15,621 nt of DNA from contig DFGF01000022.1 of NCBI GenBank assembly GCA_002371715.1, forward strand, positions 9,801 through 25,421, written 5' to 3'. The DNA is from Prevotella sp. UBA3757 (lineage in GTDB: Bacteria; Bacteroidota; Bacteroidia; Bacteroidales; Bacteroidaceae). How positions within the stretch are numbered: the stretch's first letter is position 1; the number at the start of each line of letters is the position of its first letter. Below are positions 1 through 7,087 of this stretch, piece after piece. The notes under the pieces were generated by a model that ran no database searches, was not told the DNA's origin, and saw only the letters and a list, made by a program, of their open reading frames with translations. A program made the position numbers and the translations under genes.

Positions 1-594
1 GTCTACCGCGAATACATCTATACGGGGTCACCCTACATTTCGGCCTGCCATCTGGAGGGCATCGAGCAGAACGTCATCCTCATCGACTCCGTCTCGAAGC
101 GTTACTCCGAATGCGGCATACGCATCGGAGCACTCATCACCAAGAATGCCGAAGTGCGAAAGGCCGTCATGAAGTTCTGCCAGGCCCGCCTCTCGCCGCC
201 ACTGATTGGCCAGATTGTGGCCGAGGCATCGCTCGAGACGCCCGAGGAATACCTGCGCGACGTCTACGACGAATACGTGGAGCGCCGCAAATGCCTGATT
301 GACGGACTGAACCGCATACCGGGCGTCTACTCGCCCATACCCATGGGAGCCTTCTACACGGTGGCCAAACTGCCCGTCGACGATGCAGAGAAATTCTGTC
401 GCTGGTGCCTCTCGGAGTTCAACTACGAGGGCGAGACGGTCATGATGGCTCCGGCGGCAGGTTTCTACACCACACCCGGTGCCGGCATCAATCAGGTCCG
501 TATAGCCTACGTGCTGAAGAAGGAGGACCTGGAGCGCGCCTTGCTCGTGCTCAAGAAAGCCCTTGAAGCCTATCCGGGACGGGTGGAGGATTGA
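1..594 (+). CDS. PLP-dependent aminotransferase, aspartate aminotransferase-like (5' partial)
   Basis: The reading frame is open from base 1 and ends with TGA at 592-594, so only the C-terminal 197 residues are present. It is a fold type I aminotransferase, a cytoplasmic enzyme that moves an amino group from an amino acid to a 2-oxo acid using pyridoxal phosphate. The SVSKRYSECGIRIG segment (fragment residues 30-43) carries the Schiff-base lysine (K33) and the phosphate-contacting arginine (R41) of the usual S-x-S-K...RIG motif. The QVRIAY segment near the end holds the arginine (R167) that binds the substrate carboxylate in this family. The substrate cannot be told from this part. An internal ATG at 154 is not the start, because the catalytic lysine lies before it. 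The permease gene follows after a 44-base A-rich gap. Confidence 0.9.
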   Translation, partial: VYREYIYTGSPYISACHLEGIEQNVILIDSVSKRYSECGIRIGALITKNAEVRKAVMKFCQARLSPPLIGQIVAEASLETPEEYLRDVYDEYVERRKCLIDGLNRIPGVYSPIPMGAFYTVAKLPVDDAEKFCRWCLSEFNYEGETVMMAPAAGFYTTPGAGINQVRIAYVLKKEDLERALLVLKKALEAYPGRVED

Positions 595-638
595 AGAATT
601 AAGAAAAAGATAAGAGAATAAACTATCCTCACTGAACA

Positions 639-1886
639 TTGAATCTACCCCTATTCATAGCACGGAAAATCTATCGGCAGGGAGGCAACCAGCAGGAGGT
701 GAGCCGACCCGCCATCACCATTGCCACCATCGGTGTAGCCATCGGACTGGCCGTGATGATTATCACCGTTTCCGTGATATCTGGCTTCAAGCACACCATC
801 AGCGACAAGGTGGTAGGTTTTGGCAGCCACATCCAAATCATGAACTTCATGGCCCAGCAGACGGCCATCCCCGCCCCCATCTGTATCAGCGACACGCTGA
901 TGCGGCAAATCCGCCAGACACAGGGCGTCAGCCACGTGGCATGCTACTCGATGACGCAAGGCATCCTGAAGACTGACGACGACTTTCTGGGCGTGGCGTT
1001 TAAGGGCATCGGCAGCGACTACGACACGCGCTTCCTGGCCGACAACCTGGTAGAGGGCCACATGCCAAAGTTTGGCTCCACGCCCTCGAAATATCCCCTG
1101 CTCGTCTCGCGAACCATAGCCGACAAGTTGCGGCTGAAGGTTGGCTCCAAGGTGTTTGCATACTTCATCGGCAACGATGACGTGCGTGTGCGGAAATTCA
1201 CCGTCGAGGGCATCTACCAGACCAACATGACGCAGTTCGACCAGAACCTGTGCTTCACCGACTTCTCCGTGCCCGTACGACTGAACGGATGGGAAGAGGA
1301 CCAGTGCAGCGGTGCTGAACTGCAGGTCAGCAACTTCGACGACGTCAACCTGACAGCTACGAAAATCGTGAAGCTCGCCAACAGCAAGACCGACCGCTAC
1401 GGCCAAGTACTGACATCACAAACCATCCATGAGGCTTATCCGCAGATATTTTCGTGGCTCTCGCTACTCGACATCAACGTATGGATTATCCTGGTACTGA
1501 TGGTGTGCGTGGCAGGCGTCACGATGATCAGCGGCCTGCTCATCATCATCCTTGAGCGCACGCAGATGATTGGCATCCTGAAGGCATTGGGCATGCGCAA
1601 CGATACCGTCCGACATACATTTCTCTGGTTTGCCGCCTTCATCATCGGGCGCGGTTTGCTGTGGGGCGACGTCATCGGCATTGGCCTGGTCGTGCTGCAA
1701 CAGCAAACGGGACTGGTCCAGCTGGACCCGGCCAGCTACTACGTCGACACGGCTCCCATGGAACTGAACATTCCCATCGTCGTGGCCCTCAACGTGGCTA
1801 CGCTGCTCATCTCGGTCTTCGTACTGATAGCACCCAGCTACCTGATATCCCACATCCACCCGGCGCGGTCCATGCGCTACGAGTAG
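639..1886 (+). CDS. ABC transporter permease of the LolC/E, FtsX-like family
   Basis: This 415-residue protein has the classical LolC/LolE/MacB layout: a first membrane segment at about residues 25-48, a large extracytoplasmic domain of about 220 residues, then three membrane segments at about 280-303, 328-353 and 377-402, ending in the typical HPARSMRYE tail. In the family such permeases pair with a LolD-like ATPase and in Gram-negatives move lipoproteins or related cargo between inner and outer membrane. No ATPase gene lies beside it here, as is often seen in Bacteroidetes. The start is TTG at 639; no ATG lies near it in frame, and the MNLPLFIARKIY opening fits Bacteroidales homologues as I know them. 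The family call is secure, the cargo is not known. Confidence 0.88.
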   Translation: MNLPLFIARKIYRQGGNQQEVSRPAITIATIGVAIGLAVMIITVSVISGFKHTISDKVVGFGSHIQIMNFMAQQTAIPAPICISDTLMRQIRQTQGVSHVACYSMTQGILKTDDDFLGVAFKGIGSDYDTRFLADNLVEGHMPKFGSTPSKYPLLVSRTIADKLRLKVGSKVFAYFIGNDDVRVRKFTVEGIYQTNMTQFDQNLCFTDFSVPVRLNGWEEDQCSGAELQVSNFDDVNLTATKIVKLANSKTDRYGQVLTSQTIHEAYPQIFSWLSLLDINVWIILVLMVCVAGVTMISGLLIIILERTQMIGILKALGMRNDTVRHTFLWFAAFIIGRGLLWGDVIGIGLVVLQQQTGLVQLDPASYYVDTAPMELNIPIVVALNVATLLISVFVLIAPSYLISHIHPARSMRYE

Positions 1887-1943
1887 ATGGATGATGGATG
1901 ATGTAAGATTATAAAAGTAATATAACTCTAAAACTATTGAATC

Positions 1944-3197
1944 ATGGAAAGAACTTGGAGATGGTTTGGCAAGAAAGACAAGATTACGCTTGCCATGTTA
2001 AGACAAATTGGTGTCGAGGGCATCGTCACAGCCTTGCACGACGTACCCCTTGGCGAAGTATGGACCCGCGAAAAAATCCGTGACCTGCGCGAATATATTG
2101 AGAGCTACGGCATGCGCTGGAGCGTAGTAGAGTCACTGCCCGTCGTCGAGACCATCAAGTATGGCGGCCCCGACCGCGACCACCAGATTGAGGTCTACAA
2201 GGAGTCGCTGCGCAACCTCTCGGCCGAGGGCATCCACTGTATCTGCTACAACTTCATGCCCGTGCTGGACTGGGCCCGCACCGACCTCTTCCACAATAAT
2301 CCTAACGGCGCCACCAACCTCTACTTCAACTATGCCGAGTTTGCCTATTTCGACATTTATATCCTGAAGCGCGAGGGTGCCCGCGAGGAGTGGGCCAAGT
2401 TCCAGTTCCCCGCCGGCGTAGGCCAGGGCCGCAACGTACTGGCCGAGTGCGACGAACTGGCCAAGACCATGACGCCCGAGAAGGACCACAAACTCGTCGA
2501 GAACATCGTCATCAAGACGCAGGGCTTCGTCAGCGGCAACTTCTCGGAGAACGACGAGGCACCCATCCAGAAATTCCGCGAATTCCTGGACCTCTACAAG
2601 GGCATCGACAAGCAGCAGCTGCGCCAGAACATGAAGTATTTCCTCGAGGCCATCATGCCCGTCTGCGAGGAGTGCGACATGAACATGTGCGTACACCCCG
2701 ACGATCCGCCCATCGAGATTCTCGGACTGCCGCGCATCGTGCGCACCGAGGAGGACATCCAGTGGTTCCTCGATGCCGTACCCAACAAGCATAACGGACT
2801 GACGTTCTGTGCCGGCAGTCTGTCGGCCGGTGCATATAATAATGTGGTAGACCTGGCTCGCAAGTTTGCCTCGCGCACGCATTTCGTACACCTGCGCTCC
2901 TGCCACATCTTCCCCAACGGCGACTTCACCGAAGCCTCACACCTCGGAGGCCGTGCCGACCTCATCGAACTGGCCCGCATCTTCGAAAAGGAGAACCCGC
3001 AGCTGCCCATGCGCGTCGACCACGGCATGACGTTCACCGACGAGCCTGGCGGCATCCTCGACGAGTCGAGCCATGGCCACAACGCCGGTTACACCCTTCT
3101 GGGCCGTATGTTCGCCCTCGGACAGGTACAGGGCATACTGGCCACCGTCGACCGCGAGCTGGGCATCGAATACAAGCAGCCGGGCTTCTTCGACTAA
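1944..3197 (+). CDS. uxuA: Mannonate dehydratase
   Basis: This 417-residue protein matches UxuA over its whole length. UxuA dehydrates D-mannonate to 2-keto-3-deoxy-D-gluconate, a step in the breakdown of glucuronate from plant or host glycans, in the cytoplasm, using Mn2+ or Fe2+. Recognisable segments are the MERTWRWFG opening, the GVEGIVTALHDVP stretch, YNFMPVLDWARTDL near residues 105-118, the metal-site stretch HPDDPP at residues 251-256, and the MRVDHGMTF segment near the C-terminus. The length is slightly above that of E. coli UxuA (394). No other hexuronate gene is next to it, so it stands alone or as the last gene after the permease. A strong hairpin terminator follows within 30 bases. 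No clear TAnnTTTG box was found in the 57 bases before it. Confidence 0.95.
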   Translation: MERTWRWFGKKDKITLAMLRQIGVEGIVTALHDVPLGEVWTREKIRDLREYIESYGMRWSVVESLPVVETIKYGGPDRDHQIEVYKESLRNLSAEGIHCICYNFMPVLDWARTDLFHNNPNGATNLYFNYAEFAYFDIYILKREGAREEWAKFQFPAGVGQGRNVLAECDELAKTMTPEKDHKLVENIVIKTQGFVSGNFSENDEAPIQKFREFLDLYKGIDKQQLRQNMKYFLEAIMPVCEECDMNMCVHPDDPPIEILGLPRIVRTEEDIQWFLDAVPNKHNGLTFCAGSLSAGAYNNVVDLARKFASRTHFVHLRSCHIFPNGDFTEASHLGGRADLIELARIFEKENPQLPMRVDHGMTFTDEPGGILDESSHGHNAGYTLLGRMFALGQVQGILATVDRELGIEYKQPGFFD

Positions 3198-3225
3198 CGT
3201 CTGTCAGCTGCCAGGGTATTATTAC

Positions 3226-3264
3226 AATCCTGTTACGTAACCTAAACGTAACAGGATTTTTTTT
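3226..3264 (+). terminator. Intrinsic terminator after uxuA
   Basis: A perfect 13-base-pair stem (AATCCTGTTACGT at 3226-3238 with ACGTAACAGGATT at 3246-3258) with a 7-base loop is followed directly by a run of T. It lies 28 bases after the uxuA stop. It should end transcription from uxuA before the phosphate transporter gene. The last T bases also form the -33 element of the next promoter. Confidence 0.92.
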
Positions 3265-3292
3265 GTATCATAAGCTCTTTGCCGTACCTTTG
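3262..3292 (+). promoter_or_regulatory. Bacteroidetes-type promoter of the phosphate transporter gene
   Basis: A TTTG at 3262-3265 lies 19 bases before TACCTTTG at 3285-3292, matching the Bacteroidetes sigma-A consensus TTTG-N19-TAnnTTTG. Transcription should begin just after about 3296, giving a leader of roughly 20 bases before the ATG at 3318. The -33 box sits in the T tail of the preceding terminator. Confidence 0.8.
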
Positions 3293-3317
3293 CACAAAAA
3301 ATAAGGTATAAAGATTT

Positions 3318-5006
3318 ATGGAAACGACACAAGACTATTTCATGATATCACTGCGGCTGCTGGGTGCCCTGGGACTGCTGATATTCGGCATGCGCATGAT
3401 GAGTGAGGCACTACAGAAACTGGCAGGCTCGCAACTGCGCCACATCCTGGCCAAGATGACCACCAACCGCCTGATGGGCATGCTGACGGGTACGTTCGTC
3501 ACCTGCGCCGTACAGTCGTCGTCGGCCACAACGGTCATGACGGTTTCCTTCGTCTCGGCCGGACTGCTGACGCTGGGGCAGGCCATCTCGGTCATCATGG
3601 GTGCCAACATCGGTACGACGCTCACGGCATGGATCATGTCGCTGGGCTATAATGTCGACCTGACCAGCGTGGTATTCCCCGCATTTGCACTGGGCATGGT
3701 ACTCATCTACCGCAAGAGCCATCGCTACGTGGGCGACTTCCTGTTCGGCATCGCCTTCATGTTCCTGTCACTGGTCATGCTAAGCTCGGCGGGCAAGGAG
3801 ATGGACCTGGAACATAACCAGGCCGTCGTTGACTTCTTTGCCTCGTTCGATACGGGCAGCTACTGGACCATCCTGGCTTTCCTGGCCATCGGCACCATCA
3901 TCACCTGCATCGTGCAGTCGTCGGCAGCCGTCATGGCCATCACCATCCTGCTGTGCTCTACGGGCGTGCTGCCCATCTACCTCGGCATCGCCCTGGTCAT
4001 GGGCGAGAACATCGGTACCACGGCAACGGCCAACCTGGCAGCCTTGGGCGCTGGCACTGAGGCCCGCCGCGCGGCATTGGCCCACCTGCTGTTCAATGTC
4101 TTTGGCGTCACTTGGGTGCTGTGCGTCTTCTATCCGTTCGTCAACATGGTGTGCGGCTTTGTTGGCTACGACCCTGCCATGAGCGGCCAGACCGAGAAAC
4201 TGCCCGTCGTACTGGCCATGTTCCACACCTGCTTCAACGTGGCCAACACGGCATTGCTCATCGGACTGGTACCCCAGATGGAGCGCATTGTTTGCCGACT
4301 GATGCCTGCCAAGGAAACGCCAAAGCACGAAGAACTGCACCTGCAGTATCTGGAGTCGAACCTGATACAGACACCTGAAATTGCCGTCCTCCAGGCTCAG
4401 AAGGAGACCGCCCACTTCGGCGAGCGCGTACAGCGAATGTTCGGACTGACGTGTCAGCTGCTGGACGAGACCGACGAAAAGGACTTCACGCAGACCTTCA
4501 AGGAAATAGAGAACCAGGAGGACCTGACTGACCAGATAGAGATTGAGATAGCCCACTACCTGGAACAGGTCAGCGACGGTCACCTGAGCGACGAGACCAA
4601 GGAGAAGATTCGTCAGATGATGCGCGAAATCAGCGAACTGGAAAGCATCGGCGATGCCTGCTACAACCTGGCACGCACCATGCACCGCCGTTTCGAATCG
4701 GGCAAGGTGCTGACCAACTGGCAGGTCGTCAACCTGAAGGCTATGATGCAGCGCTGCGACGATGCACTGACGCAGATGTGCGTCGTCATGCACGGCCACC
4801 GCAGCGAGCACGACATCCGTGAGACCTACCGCATTGAGAACGACATCAACCAGATGCGCCAGCAACTGAAAGCCGACAACATCCGGGCCGTCAACGACAA
4901 GGAGTACGACTATGCCCTGGGCACGCTGTTTGCCGACATGGTCACCGGACTGGAGAAGCTGGGCGACTACGTGGTAAATGTGGTCCAGGCAAGATTTGGC
5001 AAGTAA
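3318..5006 (+). CDS. Na+/phosphate cotransporter family protein with PhoU-like C-terminal domain
   Basis: This 562-residue inner-membrane protein belongs to the NptA/YjbB-like Na/Pi cotransporter family. The N-terminal half (about residues 10-335) is hydrophobic and carries the family's two inverted-repeat signature segments, QSSSATTVMTVS near residue 65 and QSSAAVMAITIL near residue 200, each followed by a G-x-N-IGTT stretch. The C-terminal part (about 355-560) is soluble and helical, with acidic heptad-like segments typical of PhoU-like domains. It probably moves inorganic phosphate with sodium; some YjbB-like members export phosphate. It has its own promoter. The response regulator starts 51 bases downstream with its own -10-like box, which raises the possibility of a link to phosphate control. 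Direction of transport is not decided by the sequence. Confidence 0.92.
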   Translation: METTQDYFMISLRLLGALGLLIFGMRMMSEALQKLAGSQLRHILAKMTTNRLMGMLTGTFVTCAVQSSSATTVMTVSFVSAGLLTLGQAISVIMGANIGTTLTAWIMSLGYNVDLTSVVFPAFALGMVLIYRKSHRYVGDFLFGIAFMFLSLVMLSSAGKEMDLEHNQAVVDFFASFDTGSYWTILAFLAIGTIITCIVQSSAAVMAITILLCSTGVLPIYLGIALVMGENIGTTATANLAALGAGTEARRAALAHLLFNVFGVTWVLCVFYPFVNMVCGFVGYDPAMSGQTEKLPVVLAMFHTCFNVANTALLIGLVPQMERIVCRLMPAKETPKHEELHLQYLESNLIQTPEIAVLQAQKETAHFGERVQRMFGLTCQLLDETDEKDFTQTFKEIENQEDLTDQIEIEIAHYLEQVSDGHLSDETKEKIRQMMREISELESIGDACYNLARTMHRRFESGKVLTNWQVVNLKAMMQRCDDALTQMCVVMHGHRSEHDIRETYRIENDINQMRQQLKADNIRAVNDKEYDYALGTLFADMVTGLEKLGDYVVNVVQARFGK

Positions 5007-5033
5007 AAAGGCGGTTTTCTCGCAGAATCTTCG

Positions 5034-5041
5034 TATCTTTG
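5034..5041 (+). promoter_or_regulatory. TAnnTTTG box ahead of the response regulator gene
   Basis: TATCTTTG lies 16 bases before the ATG at 5058, followed by GCAGG as is common at Bacteroidetes start sites. No good TTTG is found 19-21 bases upstream; the region there reads GGTTTTC. The promoter may therefore be weak or dependent on an activator, or the pair may also be read through from the transporter gene. Confidence 0.6.
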
Positions 5042-5057
5042 CAGGCAAATCTGCAAA

Positions 5058-5789
5058 ATGAAACAAAAAAAGATATTAGTAGTCGACGACGAGCAGGACC
5101 TCTGCGAGATTCTGTGCTACAACCTCTCCGAAGCAGGCTTTCAGGCTGAAGCCGCCTATTCGGCAGAAGAAGCGCTGGCACAATTAGCAAATAGTAAGCA
5201 GCCGGACAGTCAATGTGTTGACGTACTGCTGTTAGACGTCATGATGCCAGGCATGTCTGGTTTCGAACTGGCCCAACAACTGAAAGCCGATGCGCAGACG
5301 GCCTCGCTGCCCATCATCTTCCTGACGGCAAAAGACGCCGAGGACGACATGCTGCAGGGGTTCGGACTGGGTGCCGACGACTACATCAAAAAGCCCTTCT
5401 CGGTCCGAGAAGTCGTTGCGCGTGTCAGGGCCGTGCTCAACAGGAGCCATCCCCTCTCCCACCCCCAGCAACACAGCACCGTCTGCTTCGAGGGTCTGGT
5501 CATCGACCTCGACAAGAAGACCGTCACCGTCGACGGTGAACAGGTAGCACTGACCAAGACGGAATTCGAAATGCTATGCCTGCTGCTCACCCATCGCGGT
5601 CAAGTGCTGTCCCGCCAACAGGTCCTCGACAGCATCTGGCCTCGCGACGTCATCGTGACCGACCGTACGGTCGACGTCAACATAGCCCGCATGAGGAAGA
5701 AGATAGGCCGCTATGGCAGTCTGGTCGTCAGCCGTCAGGGCTTTGGCTATATCTTTGAAAATTATGAAAAAGCTAAGCGAAGGCCGTAA
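5058..5789 (+). CDS. OmpR/PhoB-family response regulator
   Basis: This 243-residue cytoplasmic regulator has a receiver domain (about residues 4-120) and a winged-helix DNA-binding domain (about 140-240). The receiver shows the acidic pair D10/D11, the phosphoacceptor D60 in LLLDVMMPG, T90 in IIFLTAK and the lysine of DDYIKKPF (K112), so it should be phosphorylated normally. The C-terminal half has the OmpR pattern: TKTEFEMLCLL, the VTDRTVDVNIARMRKK recognition-helix region and a GFGYIFE end. Its partner kinase gene starts inside its last codons (5764). The target genes are unknown; the neighbouring phosphate transporter makes a PhoB-like role plausible but unproven. Confidence 0.93.
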   Translation: MKQKKILVVDDEQDLCEILCYNLSEAGFQAEAAYSAEEALAQLANSKQPDSQCVDVLLLDVMMPGMSGFELAQQLKADAQTASLPIIFLTAKDAEDDMLQGFGLGADDYIKKPFSVREVVARVRAVLNRSHPLSHPQQHSTVCFEGLVIDLDKKTVTVDGEQVALTKTEFEMLCLLLTHRGQVLSRQQVLDSIWPRDVIVTDRTVDVNIARMRKKIGRYGSLVVSRQGFGYIFENYEKAKRRP

Positions 5790-6729
5790 GATGTTTGCCA
5801 GCGTCATGGTGGTATTTGCCGCCTACGCCGTCATCTTCATCCTCTTCGAAGACTACGACCGCAAAGTGCTGGAACCCTTCGAGGAGGTCAGCGACTGGCA
5901 TTTGCTCATCTTTTCACTTGTCGTCATGGCCGGCCTGGCCCTGCTGCTGCACCGCTATGCCCGTCGCATGGACGCGCGCATCAGCCGCGAACAGGCTGAG
6001 AAGGAGTCACGCATGCGCCGCGAACTGACCCAGAACATCGCCCATGAACTGAAGACGCCCGTAGCCAGCATTCTGGGCTATACCGACACCATCATTGACC
6101 ATCCCGACATGAGCGAACAGATGCGCCAGCAGTTCATCGAGCGCACCAACGCCCAGGCACGCCGGCTGGCTGCCCTGCTCCAGGACATCTCTACACTCAA
6201 CCGCATGGACTATGCCCCCGATATGCTGAGCATCGAACGCGTTGACGTCGCACAAATCGTGGCCGAGATAGCCAGCGAGACAGCCCTTGCCGTCGAGCGT
6301 AAGCACATGACGCTGAAAAACTGTCTGCCACAGAGCATCATCGTCCACGGCAATGCCTCACTCATCTACAGCATTTTCCGCAACCTGACGGACAATGCCA
6401 TCTGCCATGCCGGCGAAGGCACTGTCATTGAGATTGCTGCCGACGACGGCGACGACTATTGGCACTTCACCTTTGCCGACACAGGACGAGGCATCGACGA
6501 ACAGTACCTGCCACGCATCTTCGAACGCTTCTACCGCATCGACAAGGGGCGCAGCCGTGCCCTCGGCGGCACTGGTCTCGGACTGGCCATCGTCAAGAAT
6601 GCCGTCCTGCTGCATGGTGGCACCATCAGCGTAGCCAACAGGCCCGAAGGTGGGCTGGCCTTCGAGTTTTCATTGATGAAAAGACATTCAGCGCTGAAGC
6701 AAAGTATGGAGCAAAGCATGCAAAAATAA
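5764..6729 (+). CDS. Membrane sensor histidine kinase with a very short periplasmic loop
   Basis: From ATG 5764 this is a 321-residue HisKA kinase. Two membrane segments (about residues 12-28 and 46-63) enclose a loop of only about 17 residues, with no HAMP or PAS domain before the H box. The H box NIAHELKTPVASILGY puts the phosphorylated histidine at H94. The N box is NLTDNAICHA, G1 is DTGRGID, the F box is FERFYRID and G2 is GGTGLGLAIVKN, so the ATPase domain is complete. The start overlaps the regulator gene by 26 bases, which suggests translational coupling; the in-frame ATG at 5791, just after the regulator stop, is an alternative. The frame is open back to an ATG at 5713, but that extension adds regulator-overlapping residues of no known type. 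With so small a periplasmic part, it probably senses through its membrane segments or a partner. Confidence 0.9.
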   Translation: MKKLSEGRKMFASVMVVFAAYAVIFILFEDYDRKVLEPFEEVSDWHLLIFSLVVMAGLALLLHRYARRMDARISREQAEKESRMRRELTQNIAHELKTPVASILGYTDTIIDHPDMSEQMRQQFIERTNAQARRLAALLQDISTLNRMDYAPDMLSIERVDVAQIVAEIASETALAVERKHMTLKNCLPQSIIVHGNASLIYSIFRNLTDNAICHAGEGTVIEIAADDGDDYWHFTFADTGRGIDEQYLPRIFERFYRIDKGRSRALGGTGLGLAIVKNAVLLHGGTISVANRPEGGLAFEFSLMKRHSALKQSMEQSMQK

Positions 6730-6748
6730 GAAAAAAGTCCGGAAAACG

Positions 6749-6780
6749 TTTGGCGGTATCGAAATAATTGCGTAGCTTTG
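6749..6780 (+). promoter_or_regulatory. Bacteroidetes-type promoter upstream of the AAA+ gene
   Basis: TTTG at 6749-6752 is followed after 20 bases by TAGCTTTG at 6773-6780 and then CAGCC. This matches the sigma-A consensus of the phylum closely. It lies 20 bases after the kinase stop and implies a transcript start near 6787. Confidence 0.75.
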
Positions 6781-6833
6781 CAGCCGAATTTCATAATTCA
6801 ATCACAAAATAAAACTAATTGTAGCAAGAAAGA

Positions 6834-6881
6834 ATGAACAAAATGACGAAGACAACAATCCGATGTCGAGCGGTTCTATGA
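6834..6881 (+). CDS. Possible 15-residue leader peptide
   Basis: An ATG at 6834 opens a 15-codon frame (MNKMTKTTIRCRAVL) ending in TGA at 6879-6881. It lies about 47 bases into the predicted transcript and ends just before a hairpin cluster, the layout of a leader peptide in an attenuation-type control region. It carries no run of a single amino acid. Such a short frame could arise by chance, so this is only a candidate. Confidence 0.25.
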   Translation: MNKMTKTTIRCRAVL

Positions 6882-6886
6882 CATTT

Positions 6887-6931
6887 AAGCCGTTCCCCCA
6901 AAAACGGGAAACGCCTGAAGTCTGGCGGCTA
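6887..6931 (+). promoter_or_regulatory. Hairpin cluster in the AAA+ leader
   Basis: Nested complementary segments can be paired here: AGCC and GGCT as an outer stem, CGTTCCC with GGGAAACG (one bulge) around an A-rich loop, and CGCC with GGCG around TGAAGTCT. There is no T run after it, so it is not a simple terminator. Function is unknown. Confidence 0.4.
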
Positions 6932-6980
6932 CGGGTGGATTGTATCTGGTCGTTCTTTGACATATTGCTACAATAAGTCG

Positions 6981-7057
6981 TAAGTTATAATTACGCCCTG
7001 AAGTAATCGTAAAAGAAACTGGGTGGAGGTCTTGCGCCTCTATCCATCTATAACTTA
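6981..7057 (+). promoter_or_regulatory. Three-stem leader structure before the AAA+ gene
   Basis: An outer 9-base-pair stem joins TAAGTTATA (6981-6989) to TATAACTTA (7049-7057). Inside it are a 5-base-pair stem ATTAC/GTAAT (6990-7007) and a 9-base-pair stem GGGTGGAGG (7021-7029) with CCTCTATCC (7037-7045), the latter with two G-U pairs and loop TCTTGCG. This is a plausible three-way junction ending 30 bases before the start codon. It matches no riboswitch I recognise. Confidence 0.5.
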
Positions 7058-7087
7058 TTCTTTATTTTATTGATACAAGATTGAATT

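Larger units (their letters stand above)
6730..7087 (+). other. 358-base gap: promoter and structured leader of the AAA+ gene
   Basis: No sizeable gene is present. The stretch holds a good promoter (6749-6780), a possible leader peptide ORF (6834-6881), a cluster of hairpins at about 6887-6931, a TTTGACA at 6956-6962 that could be the -33 box of a second promoter, and a stem-junction structure at 6981-7057. The motif ACGCC(C)TGAAGT occurs twice, at 6911-6921 and 6993-7004, each time in or beside a hairpin loop. If transcription starts near 6787, the leader before the ATG at 7088 is about 300 bases, unusually long next to the roughly 10-20 base leaders elsewhere in the window. Confidence 0.6.

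Noticed and set aside
3780..5066. A 428-residue - strand frame opposite the phosphate transporter gene
   Set aside because: It is the antisense shadow of a well-recognised transporter gene with GC-rich codons.
5750..5757. TATCTTTG just before the kinase start as a kinase promoter
   Set aside because: It encodes the conserved YIFE end of the regulator, has no TTTG 19-21 bases upstream and leaves only six bases before ATG 5764.
5713..5763. Extension of the kinase back to ATG 5713
   Set aside because: The extra 17 residues overlap the conserved end of the regulator by 77 bases and add nothing seen in this kinase type.
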